From: Desulfovibrio sp.
GTDB lineage: Bacteria; Bacillota; Dethiobacteria; DTU022
NCBI GenBank assembly: GCA_020060545.1
Contig: JAGUZX010000134.1
Location: forward strand, 1-64,000
Length of the DNA: 64,000 bases
Direction: 5' to 3'
Notes under the pieces: generated by a model
Seen by the model: the letters and a program-made list of their open reading frames with translations, nothing else
The model's database searches: none
What the model was told of the DNA's origin: nothing
Shown here: positions 1 to 10,142 of the stretch, piece after piece
How positions within the stretch are numbered: the first letter of the stretch is position 1
Layout: every line of letters starts with the position of its first letter
Program-made: the position numbers and the translations under genes

Positions 1-301
1 ACCTGGTGCCGTAAACAGGCACATCCAGATCCTTGATTAGATAGGGGAGCGCCCCGATGTGATCTTCGTGGCCGTGAGTGAGGATGATCGCTTTGACCTT
101 CTCCCTGTTTTCTACCAGGTAAGTTGTATCCGGGATGACAATATCCACGCCGTGCATCCCTTCTTCCGGGAACTTAAGGCCGGCATCAAGAACGATGCAC
201 TCATCCTCAAAGCGAAGGACAAACATATTTTTTCCGATTTCACCCACTCCGCCCAAGGGGATAACCTGCAGGCAGCCAGGCTTTTTTGTGGCTTTGCGCA
301 A
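1..301 (-). CDS. rnjA: Ribonuclease J (partial, N-terminal part; TTG start)
   Basis: Reverse-strand translation from TTG at 301: [88 protein letters not shown]; metallo-beta-lactamase HGHEDH motif; AAGGAGG upstream. Confidence 0.9.
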   Translation of the reverse strand, partial: MRKATKKPGCLQVIPLGGVGEIGKNMFVLRFEDECIVLDAGLKFPEEGMHGVDIVIPDTTYLVENREKVKAIILTHGHEDHIGALPYLIKDLDVPVYGTR

Positions 302-374
302 TAAATTGGATCCTCCTTAGCAGTATTTTTTCCAAGATTTTAGTCAAATATGGCTTATCTTTGCCGCGCTACAG

Positions 375-1262
375 TCAGCCCAGCAGATTGTAGCGCCGGA
401 GTAATATTTCGAGGCTGCGCCTCATCTCTTCCGGCAAGGGCAGCAGCGGCAGGCGCGGTTCACCGGTATCAAAGCCGATCAGCTGCAGCGCCGCCTTGAG
501 CGGTATCGGATTCGTGGCCATAAATAATCCTCTAAAAAGCGGCAGCAGCTCCCAATGCACCCGCGCCGCTTCGGCATTGCGCCCCTGGTGGAACAGGTTT
601 ATCATCTCCGCGATCCGCGGCCCGGCCACATTCGAAACCACGCTCACGACCCCGCACGCTCCCACGCTGAGCATGGGCAAAGTAAAGATATCATCCCCGG
701 AATAGAGGAAAAATCCCGGCGGAGCGTGCTTGCAAATTTCAGCCGCCTGCTCCAGGTTTCCGCTGGCTTCCTTCACCGCGACAATGTTATTAATTTCCGC
801 CAGGCGGAGGCAGGTTTCCGCAGTCATGTTCACACCGGTCCTGCCGGGCACGTTGTAGAGCATCACCGGCAGATCGGTAACGGAAGCCGCGTCTTTAAAA
901 TGTCGGTACAGCCCTTCCTGGGTCGGTTTATTATAATACGGCGTTACGAGCATGATCCCGTTAACCCCTGTTTTTGAAGCCTCCGCAGTCAAAGCGGCTG
1001 ACCCGGCGGTGCTGTTCCCGCCGGTTCCGGCGATAACCGCCGCCTCATTACCCACGGCTGCGGCGACAGAACGGAAAAGGGCGATTTTTTCCGCGTCGGA
1101 GAGGGCCGGTGACTCTCCGGTCGTTCCCGCTACCACCAGGCCCGTCGATCCATTCCGGATCAGGAAACGGGCCAGTTCCGCCGCGGCGTCATAATTGACC
1201 TCTCCCCGGCTGTCGAAAGGGGTTACCATGGCCGTAATCACAGGCCCGAAAAGCGTTTGCAC
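375..1262 (-). CDS. dapA: 4-hydroxy-tetrahydrodipicolinate synthase (likely GTG start at 1262; ORF extends to 1334)
   Basis: QTLFGPVITAMVTPFDSRGEVNYDAAAELARFLIRNGSTGLVVAGTTGESPAL; YYNKPTQEGLYRHF; GGAGGTG RBS before GTG. Confidence 0.93.
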   Translation of the reverse strand: MQTLFGPVITAMVTPFDSRGEVNYDAAAELARFLIRNGSTGLVVAGTTGESPALSDAEKIALFRSVAAAVGNEAAVIAGTGGNSTAGSAALTAEASKTGVNGIMLVTPYYNKPTQEGLYRHFKDAASVTDLPVMLYNVPGRTGVNMTAETCLRLAEINNIVAVKEASGNLEQAAEICKHAPPGFFLYSGDDIFTLPMLSVGACGVVSVVSNVAGPRIAEMINLFHQGRNAEAARVHWELLPLFRGLFMATNPIPLKAALQLIGFDTGEPRLPLLPLPEEMRRSLEILLRRYNLLG

Positions 1263-1388
1263 CTTAAAAGCACCTCCCACCATGATCGGCGGATGACCCC
1301 AAACACAAATATGGCCACCCCCTTCTAAACTCAATAAACGCTCTTACGTCTTTCGCTGCTTCCGGGCCGTTTTCCTGCCAAAAGACGT

Positions 1389-2006
1389 TTAGATGCTTGT
1401 CAAAAGCGGCTGAATCTGTTTTTCCTCCAACGCCGCGCGCAAAGCCGCCAGGATCAGTTCAGTTTTGGATACCAGCGAATTCGGTTTTCCCAGGGGATCG
1501 TCCTGCCCGAAAGGAACCAAATAGATATGCTTGGTATTAAGCAGCGTGGCCAGATTCCTCGCATTAATCCCCAGGCCGTCATTGGTAGAGATCGATAGGA
1601 GCAAAGGCCGGCCGTTGCGCAGATGGGCTTTGGCCGCCATCAGGACGGCAGTATCCACCACCCCGTTGGCCAGTTTAGCCATAGTATTGCCGGTACACGG
1701 CGCGATTAAAAGCAGGTCAAGTATTTTTTCCGGCCCGATTGGTTCCACGTCAGCGATGCTTAACCAGGGTTCCTTTTCCGTAATCCTGACGATCAGGTCA
1801 CGCCATCCCAGAGCCGGCCCGAAACGCGTATCCGTATCACGGACGGAGGGGGATAGGATCGGAAAGATCTCCGCCCCCTCCTGCTTGATTCTTTCCAATT
1901 GAGGGAATATTTTATGCAAGGTGCAGTGAGAGCCGGTCAGCGCCACACCGATCCTTTTCCCATTCAGGGTCAGCAATCTTCTTTCTCCTCCCGAAGCGTT
2001 TTGCAA
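1389..2006 (-). CDS. dpaB: Dipicolinate synthase subunit B (flavoprotein)
   Basis: LNGKRIGVALTGSHCTLHKIFPQLERIKQEGAEIFPILS; position after dpaA. Confidence 0.9.
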   Translation of the reverse strand: MQNASGGERRLLTLNGKRIGVALTGSHCTLHKIFPQLERIKQEGAEIFPILSPSVRDTDTRFGPALGWRDLIVRITEKEPWLSIADVEPIGPEKILDLLLIAPCTGNTMAKLANGVVDTAVLMAAKAHLRNGRPLLLSISTNDGLGINARNLATLLNTKHIYLVPFGQDDPLGKPNSLVSKTELILAALRAALEEKQIQPLLTSI

Positions 2007-2902
2007 ACGGTAAGTTTCTCCATGATTATACGGCGGTAAACACGGTCTAAAATCCGCCCGGCGCTGCGCGGGGCAACCGCTCCCGGTAAGCCGGGCAGGA
2101 GCAGCGCGGTCAGGCCTGACTGCTGTGCCGCCGTAAAATCAGTCCCACCCGGCGCAGCGGCCAGGTCAATCACCAGGCAATCAGGGTTAGTTTCTTTCAG
2201 TACATCGGCCGTAAGAACCGGGGCCGGGACGGTGTTGAAGATAAAATCCGCTGATTTGACCGCGCGGGGCATCTCTTCAAAAAAAACAACGTTCAGGTGC
2301 ATCGTTGCCGCTAAAGCGGCCGCCGCATGGCTCCGGACAACCGCGGTAACTAAAGCGCCAATCCCTTGCAGCGCCCTGGCCAAGGTTGCCCCGCAGCGCC
2401 CCAAACCCAGGACCAGCGCACTGCTGCCGTGCAGGGTTATTTCAGACAACTCCATCGCTTTCTGGATCGCGCCTTCTGCGGTAGGGATGGCATTGAGCAG
2501 GGCCAGTTCGGTGTCTTCTTCGGTGAGGACGATTTCTGCTTTTTCAGGCAAGGCCCCTTGCAGTTCAGGATGAACGGAACCGGCAAGCAGCAGGTATCGC
2601 CGTGCGGGCTGTATTATGTATGGCATAACGCACAACGGTTCCGCCGCAAAAAGAGCACCGGCCATACCGCCCTTTTTAATCCCCGACAACGGCACAATCA
2701 TAACCTCCGCCTCCTGCAAGTCTTCTTGGGCGGCTATTGCTTTTTGCTCCAGACCGGGATAGCGCTCGAAACCCACCAGCTTGACCGTGAGGCCCGCATT
2801 ACTCCAACAGCGAAAAAGCTCGGTCTCCCGGCGGTCGCCGCCCAGGATCACTATGTTCAAACCTTGCAGGAGGGACAATTTTTTCACCATGCCATTCTCC
2901 AA
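1970..2902 (-). CDS. dpaA: Dipicolinate synthase subunit A
   Basis: LNIVILGGDRRETELFRCWSNAGLTVKLVGFE...; Rossmann GLGRCGATLARAL; adjacent dpaB. Confidence 0.9.
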   Translation of the reverse strand: MENGMVKKLSLLQGLNIVILGGDRRETELFRCWSNAGLTVKLVGFERYPGLEQKAIAAQEDLQEAEVMIVPLSGIKKGGMAGALFAAEPLCVMPYIIQPARRYLLLAGSVHPELQGALPEKAEIVLTEEDTELALLNAIPTAEGAIQKAMELSEITLHGSSALVLGLGRCGATLARALQGIGALVTAVVRSHAAAALAATMHLNVVFFEEMPRAVKSADFIFNTVPAPVLTADVLKETNPDCLVIDLAAAPGGTDFTAAQQSGLTALLLPGLPGAVAPRSAGRILDRVYRRIIMEKLTVCKTLREEKEDC

Positions 2903-2924
2903 TTCAGCCCAATGATGCGGAATT

Positions 2925-3036
2925 CAGCATTAAGATTTCAGATTAACAATCCATCTTCGACAATCAGTTTCTCTGATGGTAAGCGGCTTCGCTTTAACCC
3001 CTGACTCCTGACTTCGTAATTATGAGTTCTGAGCCC
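2925..3036 (-). repeat. 7-bp-period degenerate array pair (TCAG type) flanking a short centre
   Basis: Minus strand GGCTCAGAACTCATAATTACGAAGTCAGGAGTCAGGGGTTAAAGCGAAGCCGCTTACC ... TTAATCTGAAATCTTAATGCTGAATTCC; oppositely oriented imperfect 7-mers at each end. Confidence 0.55.
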
Positions 3037-3069
3037 TTTTTATTATATGCCGGCGAGGCGCGATGGGTT

Positions 3070-3100
3070 AAAAAAAACCCCGGGCGTTCTACCCGGGGTT
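3070..3100 (-). terminator. Rho-independent terminator
   Basis: Minus strand AACCCCGGGTAGAACGCCCGGGGTTTTTTT: GC stem plus T tract downstream of the 3136..3609 gene. Confidence 0.85.
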
Positions 3101-3135
3101 CTGACAGCGATCATGAGCACCCTTGCAAATAAGCG

Positions 3136-3609
3136 CTACCGGACGCGGTGTGTCTCGACATCGGATGCGCCGTGCGCTCTGAGCACGGAAGCCGCATCAT
3201 CAACTTTATCGTCGCTGGACTTCATACTGATCAGGATGGCGCCCTGCCGGACCTGTTCCTCGTAGTATTCCCCTCTTTCTTCAGGAACGCCGTAATCGAT
3301 CAGGCCGCCGGCGATACCTCCCGTGACTACCCCGGTAAGGGTTGCCGCGATCGGGCCGGCGGCGATAATCGGCCCGATTCCGGGAATTAACAGCGCTCCC
3401 GCGCCGGCCAGCAGGCCGGCGATGCCACCGACGGCTCCCCCGGTAAACGCGCCTTCCGTTAAATCCTGCCCCTCCGCGCCTCCTTGATCCCTTTCTGCAT
3501 CCCTGGCGATCAGGGAAACATCTCTGTCAAAACCTTGTTCTTTCAGGTCACTTAGCGCTTCCTCGGCCTGGTTCCGGTCGCGGAAAACCCCTAATACTAC
3601 CTTGCTCAT
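3136..3609 (-). CDS. General stress protein 17M/YflT-type protein with glycine-rich hydrophobic segment
   Basis: MSKVVLGVFRDRNQAEEALSDLKEQGFDRDVSLIARD plus GGAVGGIAGLLAGAGALLIPGIGPIIAAGP. Confidence 0.7.
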   Translation of the reverse strand: MSKVVLGVFRDRNQAEEALSDLKEQGFDRDVSLIARDAERDQGGAEGQDLTEGAFTGGAVGGIAGLLAGAGALLIPGIGPIIAAGPIAATLTGVVTGGIAGGLIDYGVPEERGEYYEEQVRQGAILISMKSSDDKVDDAASVLRAHGASDVETHRVR

Positions 3610-3721
3610 GGCAACTCCTCCTTGGACAAAATAAAACTCTGGGGGTTATTATCTCCCCGAGTCCAATTTTTATACCGCCGGGGTATCGCGTCGAAGAACC
3701 ACGGCAACGCCGCCTTGCCGG

Positions 3722-3985
3722 CTAGGCGGAGTTGATCCGGATGATAATGGCATCGCTTCCCACTTTAACCACGCCGGACCAGGGGACTACCACTTCGTCG
3801 CTGGATCCAAAACCGAAAAAACCGGCGTTTCCGGCCAAAACCAGCGCTTTAATGCCGCCGCTGCTCTCCTCGATCAGGAGATCGGCCTTTCCAGCCGGCC
3901 CCCAGAAGTTGCCGCCGTTGATATCGACCAGTTCTTTGCGGGCCAGTTCACTCAGCCGCACCGCCTTCACCCCTTCAAAGTCCAT
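3722..3985 (-). CDS. YlmC/YmxH family sporulation protein (PRC-barrel)
   Basis: [35 protein letters not shown]...[20 protein letters not shown]; located near dpaA. Confidence 0.8.
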   Translation of the reverse strand: MDFEGVKAVRLSELARKELVDINGGNFWGPAGKADLLIEESSGGIKALVLAGNAGFFGFGSSDEVVVPWSGVVKVGSDAIIIRINSA

Positions 3986-4511
3986 TTGTTTCTTCTGGCC
4001 TTTGAGAATTCATGCCTTTTCTTTCTGGCTTCTGATTTCTGACTTCTGACCTCTGATTTAATCCGGTATGGCCGAACCCCCCGCTGCCCCTGGCGGTGCC
4101 AGGAAGCCGGTCCACGGCAACCAGTTTTACCCGCGGGATCGGGCATAACACCATTTGAGCGATCCGGTCTCCCCGCCTGACCGTGAACGGCTCCCCGCCA
4201 AGATTGATTAAGATCGCGATTATTTCACCCCGGTAGTCGGCATCGACAGTGCCCGGGGAATTGAGCAGGCCGATCCCGTTCCGGCCGGCCAAACCGCTGC
4301 GGGGACGGATCTGCAGTTCATAACCTGTTGGCACCGCCACCTTGATCCCGGTGGGGATCATCTTAATTTCACCCGGAAGCAGAATTGCCGGATCCTCCAC
4401 CGCCGCGTAAAGATCCATCCCGGCTGCTCCGGACGTCATATACCGCGGCAAAGGGAGATCCCGGGCTCCCGCTATTACTTCTACCGGCAGTTCCACTGTT
4501 TCCTGTGACAC
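3975..4511 (-). CDS. dut: dUTP diphosphatase with repeat-derived C-terminal extension
   Basis: [58 protein letters not shown] motifs. Confidence 0.93.
   Translation of the reverse strand: MSQETVELPVEVIAGARDLPLPRYMTSGAAGMDLYAAVEDPAILLPGEIKMIPTGIKVAVPTGYELQIRPRSGLAGRNGIGLLNSPGTVDADYRGEIIAILINLGGEPFTVRRGDRIAQMVLCPIPRVKLVAVDRLPGTARGSGGFGHTGLNQRSEVRNQKPERKGMNSQRPEETNGL
4010..4062 (-). repeat. 7-bp-period array (GTCAGAA type) inside the dut 3' end
   Basis: Minus strand AATCAGAGGTCAGAAGTCAGAAATCAGAAGCCAGAAAG. Confidence 0.8.
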
Positions 4512-4588
4512 TCAGTATCCACTCCCCGCGTCGTATTGAAAGGGCTTGCGCTTTATCTCTCAACCTTACAATACGCCGGCGGGAGCGC

Positions 4589-5413
4589 TTAGTCCTGCAA
4601 GATGCAAATATCGATACTGCCGCCCAAGGTCGATGTTTTAATCATGATAATGTGATCCGTATTGTTCCTGAACTTGAAGTCCAGCCAGTCGGATACAGTG
4701 GCATCCATTCCGGGCGGGACATAATAAACCGGGACGCTGTGCGGGTACCGTTCCACCACCTCCAACCCCGACCGTAACACGGCATTGTACAGGGTCGTGG
4801 AAACCTGGCACACCCCCCCGCCTATCCCCATCCCCCCGACGACCGGAGCCAGCCGGTAACCTCTTTCCACCGTGCGCGGGCCGTTTGCTTGATTGAAGGA
4901 AAACAAATCCCCCGGCATCATGATATAATTGTTCAGGGAGGCGGTGGCAAGGATAATATTCGTGGCCCTGCCTCCGTTTCCGGCGCCGATCCAGGTCCGG
5001 TAAGCGCCGATTTCTTTTTTGATCCGCTGGTAATGATGCATGGTTATTTTCGGATCGAGCTGGATCAGCTCCAGGAGGACATAGCTGTGCGCCGGTGCGT
5101 TCATTATTTTTTGCACGGTTGTGGCCACATCAACCTGCAGCCCCAGCACCTCGGCCGCAAATTCACCTGTTTTCGTATCCAGGTAAGCGTTGCGCGGCAG
5201 GCGGTTGATCTCCTGTGCCAGTTTCTCGACATATGCTGAAACCTCACCGTGCAGCATTCCTTCCAGCGGGGCCCCTTCCAGGGTTACCCCGTGGTTGACT
5301 CCTTTTTGCCAACGCCGCAGGATCCCGTTTCCGCCTGCCGCCAAAAATATTGCGGCGGCGGATAACCCGATCAAACCGGCTGACAGCAGTTTTATCCTCC
5401 CGCTGAGGCGCAT
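4589..5413 (-). CDS. VanW family protein
   Basis: PGDLFSFNQANGPRTVERGYRLAPVVGGMGIGGGVCQVSTTLYNAVLRSGLEVVERYPHSVPVYYVPPGMDATV. Confidence 0.88.
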   Translation of the reverse strand: MRLSGRIKLLSAGLIGLSAAAIFLAAGGNGILRRWQKGVNHGVTLEGAPLEGMLHGEVSAYVEKLAQEINRLPRNAYLDTKTGEFAAEVLGLQVDVATTVQKIMNAPAHSYVLLELIQLDPKITMHHYQRIKKEIGAYRTWIGAGNGGRATNIILATASLNNYIMMPGDLFSFNQANGPRTVERGYRLAPVVGGMGIGGGVCQVSTTLYNAVLRSGLEVVERYPHSVPVYYVPPGMDATVSDWLDFKFRNNTDHIIMIKTSTLGGSIDICILQD

Positions 5414-6441
5414 TATTGATTCCCCGCCAAGGCGCCGTGCCGCAAACTGGGATTTAACAGTTCGCCGACGGTTACAATTTGCAGTCTTTTTTCCTTGATT
5501 AAAGGGATAGTTTCCGCCAGAAAAGCCTCGCTATCTTCCATCGGATGCATCAGAATGATTTGGCCGGGGGCCAGGTGCCGCATTATTTTATCACGCATCG
5601 CCTTTACCCCCGGTTTTTGCCAGTCCACTGTATCGAGTGACCACAGCACCGTGCGCATACCCTGCCGCGAGACGACCTCCAGGGCCAGTTCGTTGAACTC
5701 TCCTTTGTGCGGTGTAAAATAAAGAGGATAACTGCCCGCCGCATCAAAAATAATTTCATTGGTCTTCCTGATGGAGCGGGCCATCGCCCAACTGTCAAGT
5801 TCAGGAAATTCTTCCGCATCGGAGTAACCATGATTTCCCAGCTCATGGCCTCCGGCTTTAATTCGCCGGATCAAATCTTCATTTTCTTCGGCCCAGCACC
5901 CGGTAAGGAAAAACGTAGCGCGCGCTCCTTTGCTTTCCAGTATCGAGAGTATGGCGGGGAGATATTCGCCTCCCCAGGCAACATTGATCATCAGGGCCAC
6001 CTCCGGCTTTCTGGGGTTGCCGCCGTAAGCTGGATACGAAGGATAGTGATCCCAGCAAAGTGAAGGGACGAGTTCCCGGTAAACCGGTAAAACCGCTGCC
6101 CCGCGCGGCGCATGCATGATTTGTTCGATTGTCGCTTCATGATCGATGGCAATACCGTTTAATTCAGGAATGATCGATTTGCTTTGTTCGTCTACAACCG
6201 CATCGACCGGCAGTCTTCCCTGGATCAGGGCCGCTTTCGCTACCAGGGCCGCCACTTCCGGGCGGAACAATCCCTCCACCGGCTCACCCTGGAAGGTGAC
6301 ATGCGCCTTTACTCCACGGCAGTGCCTCCGGAGCGGTTCGTCAAATTGAAAATAGATTACCAGGATGGCGCCCGCAATCAACACAATCACTGCTACATTT
6401 TGCCAGCGCGAGGCCGTAAAAGATACTTTTTTCATCTTCAA
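5413..6441 (-). CDS. Polysaccharide deacetylase with YoaR-like N-terminal domain
   Basis: VALMINVAWGGEYLPAILSILESKGARATFFLTGCWAEEN...GHELGNHGYSD; N-terminal region resembles that of the adjacent VanW protein. Confidence 0.85.
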   Translation of the reverse strand: MKMKKVSFTASRWQNVAVIVLIAGAILVIYFQFDEPLRRHCRGVKAHVTFQGEPVEGLFRPEVAALVAKAALIQGRLPVDAVVDEQSKSIIPELNGIAIDHEATIEQIMHAPRGAAVLPVYRELVPSLCWDHYPSYPAYGGNPRKPEVALMINVAWGGEYLPAILSILESKGARATFFLTGCWAEENEDLIRRIKAGGHELGNHGYSDAEEFPELDSWAMARSIRKTNEIIFDAAGSYPLYFTPHKGEFNELALEVVSRQGMRTVLWSLDTVDWQKPGVKAMRDKIMRHLAPGQIILMHPMEDSEAFLAETIPLIKEKRLQIVTVGELLNPSLRHGALAGNQ

Positions 6442-6494
6442 ACACCCCCATCACTTCAAACGGTTATAAAACCGCGGGCGGCGCATGCGCACCC

Positions 6495-7196
6495 CTACGG
6501 CGCTTTCAGCAGGACCGATACGGGGACAGGCTCGTAACCTTTTTCCCGCAAGTTTTTAATGATCAGGGGCAGCGCGTCCGGAAGGGCGGGTGCGCCGACC
6601 CGGAATGAGATAATCGCCCCGCCGTGCAACCTTTCCGTCACCCGATCCGCGATTGCACCGCCATCATCGCTGATCGAATCGTAAGACTCGATGGACCAGA
6701 GGATGGTCCGCAAACGGTTTTGACGGGCCTGCTTTAATACCAGGCCGTTGTAAAGCCCCAAAGGCGGCCTGAACAAAGCGGGCCTGTATTCCAGGAGCTC
6801 ATGGGCAAGCTGGTTGAAGCCCTGGATCTCTTTAGCCATCTCTTTCTCGTTCAGATAGAGGAGATTCTTTTGCGACAGGGTATGATTCCCGATTTCGTGC
6901 CCCTTTCTTAAAATTTCCTTTGCCGCTGCGGGGTTTTGTTTCAACCACGTTCCCGAAATAAAAAAGGTCGCGCGAACGCTTTCCTGCTCCAGGATTGCCA
7001 GGATTTGCTCCAGCCCGCTGCTGCTCCAGAGGGTCTCAAAGGTCAGGGCTACCCGGGAAGGGCTCCCCGGAATAAAATATAGCGCCTGCGTTTCCGCCGG
7101 GTAATAATATTTTACAGCGGGCATGACAGCCAGCGCTGCCAGCAGCAGGATCAAAAACAACCCTGTTTTTTTAACCCTGCGCCAGCTACGCAGCAT
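6495..7196 (-). CDS. Polysaccharide deacetylase (YlxY-like by synteny with pnp)
   Basis: RVALTFETLWSSSGLEQILAILEQESVRATFFISGTWLKQNPAAAKEILRKGHEIGNHTLSQ. Confidence 0.85.
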   Translation of the reverse strand: MLRSWRRVKKTGLFLILLLAALAVMPAVKYYYPAETQALYFIPGSPSRVALTFETLWSSSGLEQILAILEQESVRATFFISGTWLKQNPAAAKEILRKGHEIGNHTLSQKNLLYLNEKEMAKEIQGFNQLAHELLEYRPALFRPPLGLYNGLVLKQARQNRLRTILWSIESYDSISDDGGAIADRVTERLHGGAIISFRVGAPALPDALPLIIKNLREKGYEPVPVSVLLKAP

Positions 7197-7400
7197 TTTT
7201 CCACTTCCCGCGCTTCTGTACTAAAAACATTTATTGCATATGTATGCGCATTTCTCTCTTCTTATGCGATAAGAACCCATCCGAAGAAGGAAAACTGGGC
7301 GGTTCGATGGTAATCACTCTCCCTTTGCAGCATGAACGTATGCCTTGCCCGTTTCCCTTCCTGCTACCGTTTACGAAGGTTACGCATGCGTCGCCCCAAT

Positions 7401-7433
7401 AAAAAAGGAACTGCGCGGGCTCAAACAGTTCCT
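7401..7433 (-). terminator. Second rho-independent terminator downstream of pnp
   Basis: Minus strand ACAGGAACTGTTTGAGCCCGCGCAGTTCCTTTTTT. Confidence 0.75.
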
Positions 7434-7460
7434 GTAAATCATGCCTCCGATTCCGTCAAT

Positions 7461-7489
7461 AAAAAAACCCTAGCGAGTAGGGTTTTTTT
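7461..7489 (-). terminator. Rho-independent terminator of pnp
   Basis: AAAAAAACCCTAGCGAGTAGGGTTTTTTT just beyond the pnp stop. Confidence 0.85.
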
Positions 7490-7491
7490 CT

Positions 7492-9633
7492 TTAACGCCT
7501 GGGCTTGTTTCGCGGCGGGTAGCGCCGCTTTGTTTTATCTTCCTCGATTAAATCGGGCGGTTTTTCCAGCAGCGCCTTGCGGGAAAGGTTGATCCTGCCT
7601 TTATCATCGATATCCGTAACCATGACCTGGATTTGATCGCCCAGGTTGGCCACGTCTTCAGTCCTTTCCACCCGGCGGTGGTCCATATGGGATATATGAA
7701 GCAGCCCTTCCTTGCCGGGGAGCACCTCGACGAAAGCGCCGTATTTCTCCACGCGTGTAACGCGCCCGGTGTAGACCTTGCCAGGCTCGACATCCCTCAC
7801 CAGCGCTTCGATCATCTCCCTGGCCTTGTTGCCCGCGTTAACGTCGACGGCGGCGATATAAATCTTTCCATCCGGCTCGATGTCGATCTCCACACCGGTC
7901 TCGGCAATGATCTTGTTCACCATGCGGCCGCCGGGTCCGATCACATCCCTGATTTTATCAATCTCAATCTGGAGTGTAATCATCCGCGGCGCATAGGGAG
8001 AAAGCTCCGGCCTGGGTTCGCTTAAAACACCGTTCATCACTTCCAGGATCGACCGGTAACCGCGGTCGGCCTGTTCCAGCGCTGCGGCGATAATCGCGGT
8101 AGAGATGCCTTTCACTTTAATGTCCATCTGCAGGGCGGTAATGCCTTCCCCGGTTCCGGCGACCTTGAAATCCATGTCGCCGAGGAAGTCTTCCATCCCC
8201 TGGATATCGGAGAGGACGGTGACCTGGTCCCCCTCCTTGATTAAACCCATGGCGATACCCGAAACGGCCTTAGCCACGGGCACTCCGGCGTCCATGAGCG
8301 ATAGTGAACCGGCACAAACGCTGGCCATGGAGGTGGAGCCGTTTGATTCCAGCACCTCGGATACCAGTCGGATGGTATAGGGAAACTGCTCCTGCTGCGG
8401 GATCACCTTTTCCAGCGCTTTTTCGGCCAGGGCCCCGTGACCGATCTCCCTGCGCCCGGGACCGCGCATAAAGCCCGCTTCACCAACGCTGTAAGGCGGG
8501 AAGTTATAGTGGTGGATAAAGCGTTTCGATTCCTCGATCCCCAACCCGTCCAGAATTTGCATATCGCGCAGCGCCCCCAGGGTGCACACATTGAGCACCT
8601 GGGTCTGGCCCCGGGTAAAGATCGCTGAACCGTGCGTCCGCGGCAGGACCGATACTTCACAGCTGATCGGCCTGATCTCTTCCGGTCCGCGGCCGTCGGG
8701 GCGCACTTTCTCCCGGGTAATCATGGTGCGCATCGTTTCTTTGAGCACCTGCTCGTAAATAGCTTTTAAATCCCTTTCGTAATCAGGATATTCCTCCAGG
8801 AAGTAACCGATCAGCTCTTCTTTTACAGACGCCAATTGGGTTTCCCGCTCCTGTTTTTCGGGAACCCTGATCGCCGAAGCTATTTTATCCCGGAGCAGGG
8901 GCTCTACTTTTTCCGCCAAGCCGGGTGGCGGTTGGTGGGCCGGCACCTCCATTTTCGCGGCTCCAACCTGCTTGACCATCTCCTCCTGCAGGGCCACGAT
9001 CTCTTTGATCACCCGGTGCCCCGCTTCGATGCATTCCACCAGCTCCGCTCTGCTTACCTCCCGGGCCGCCGCTTCCACCATCATCACCGCATCTCCGGTC
9101 CCGGCCAGGACCAGGTGCAGCCTGCTTTGCTGCGATTGCTCGAGGTTCGGGTTGATCACCGGACGGCCGTCCAGCAGGCCCACCATCACCGCTCCGATGG
9201 GCCCGTCAAACGGGATCTTGGAAATGGAAAGCGCCGCGGAGGCGCCGATAATGGAGAGAATCTCCGGCGGGCAGTTTTGGTCAACGGAAAGCACCGTGGA
9301 GACGATATGCACGGCATTGCGCATCTCCTTCGGGAACAAGGGCCTTAAAGGGCGGTCGGTCAGCCTGGCGCTCAAGATCGCTTTTTCAGTCGGCCTGCCC
9401 TCCCGCTTGATAAATCCTCCCGGGATCCGGCCCACGGCATATAAACGCTCCTCGTAATCAACGGTAAGCGGAAAAAAATCGATCCCTTCGCGCGGTTCAT
9501 CCGAAACGGTGGCGGCTGCAAGGAGCACAGTTTCGCCGTAGCGAATGTATACGGAGCCGCTGGCCTGCTTGGCCAGGCGTCCTGTTTCCAGGGTCAGGGT
9601 CTTACCCGCCAGTTCCATGGTATATGTTTCCAT
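7492..9633 (-). CDS. pnp: Polyribonucleotide nucleotidyltransferase
   Basis: Full-length PNPase; [29 protein letters not shown] (KH) and [29 protein letters not shown] (S1). Confidence 0.97.
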   Translation of the reverse strand: METYTMELAGKTLTLETGRLAKQASGSVYIRYGETVLLAAATVSDEPREGIDFFPLTVDYEERLYAVGRIPGGFIKREGRPTEKAILSARLTDRPLRPLFPKEMRNAVHIVSTVLSVDQNCPPEILSIIGASAALSISKIPFDGPIGAVMVGLLDGRPVINPNLEQSQQSRLHLVLAGTGDAVMMVEAAAREVSRAELVECIEAGHRVIKEIVALQEEMVKQVGAAKMEVPAHQPPPGLAEKVEPLLRDKIASAIRVPEKQERETQLASVKEELIGYFLEEYPDYERDLKAIYEQVLKETMRTMITREKVRPDGRGPEEIRPISCEVSVLPRTHGSAIFTRGQTQVLNVCTLGALRDMQILDGLGIEESKRFIHHYNFPPYSVGEAGFMRGPGRREIGHGALAEKALEKVIPQQEQFPYTIRLVSEVLESNGSTSMASVCAGSLSLMDAGVPVAKAVSGIAMGLIKEGDQVTVLSDIQGMEDFLGDMDFKVAGTGEGITALQMDIKVKGISTAIIAAALEQADRGYRSILEVMNGVLSEPRPELSPYAPRMITLQIEIDKIRDVIGPGGRMVNKIIAETGVEIDIEPDGKIYIAAVDVNAGNKAREMIEALVRDVEPGKVYTGRVTRVEKYGAFVEVLPGKEGLLHISHMDHRRVERTEDVANLGDQIQVMVTDIDDKGRINLSRKALLEKPPDLIEEDKTKRRYPPRNKPRR

Positions 9634-9673
9634 TGAAATGTTACCTCCTTTCGCTGAGTATTCTGCTTAAGAC

Positions 9674-9699
9674 CAAAAAAACGGGGTAATCCCCGTTTA
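9674..9699 (-). terminator. Rho-independent terminator after rpsO
   Basis: Minus strand AAACGGGGATTACCCCGTTTTTTT. Confidence 0.8.
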
Positions 9700-9708
9700 C
9701 AGGTGGGC

Positions 9709-9984
9709 TTACTTCCGCAAGCCCAATTTGCTGACAATTTCCTGGTAGCGCTCCGGTGCACTTTTGCGGAGGTAGTTCAACAACCCCCTCCTCCGGCCGA
9801 CCATTTTCAGCAATCCTCTTTGGGAATGGAAATCGTTCTTGTGGGTTTTTAAATGTTCGGTCAGGTAGTTAATTCGCTCCGTGAGCAAGGCAATCTGCAC
9901 TTCCGGTGAACCGGTGTCTCCTTCGTGCATCCGGTAACGCTCGATAATCCCCTGTTTCCGCTCCTGATCCAGCATCTTCCGCAA
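9709..9984 (-). CDS. rpsO: Ribosomal protein S15
   Basis: [68 protein letters not shown]. Confidence 0.97.
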   Translation of the reverse strand: MRKMLDQERKQGIIERYRMHEGDTGSPEVQIALLTERINYLTEHLKTHKNDFHSQRGLLKMVGRRRGLLNYLRKSAPERYQEIVSKLGLRK

Positions 9985-10142
9985 CCTCCCAGATTGTTTT
10001 GAATCGCCGCCTGGCCAAGTAAGAAGCCGGGATACATCAAACCTAGCCTGCGGTTCAGCATTACATGAAATTTTAACATAGTTGCAATCAAAAGTAAATA
10101 AGAGCGCCGTTACTACCGACTTCGCACTGCTGACCCTTGAGA

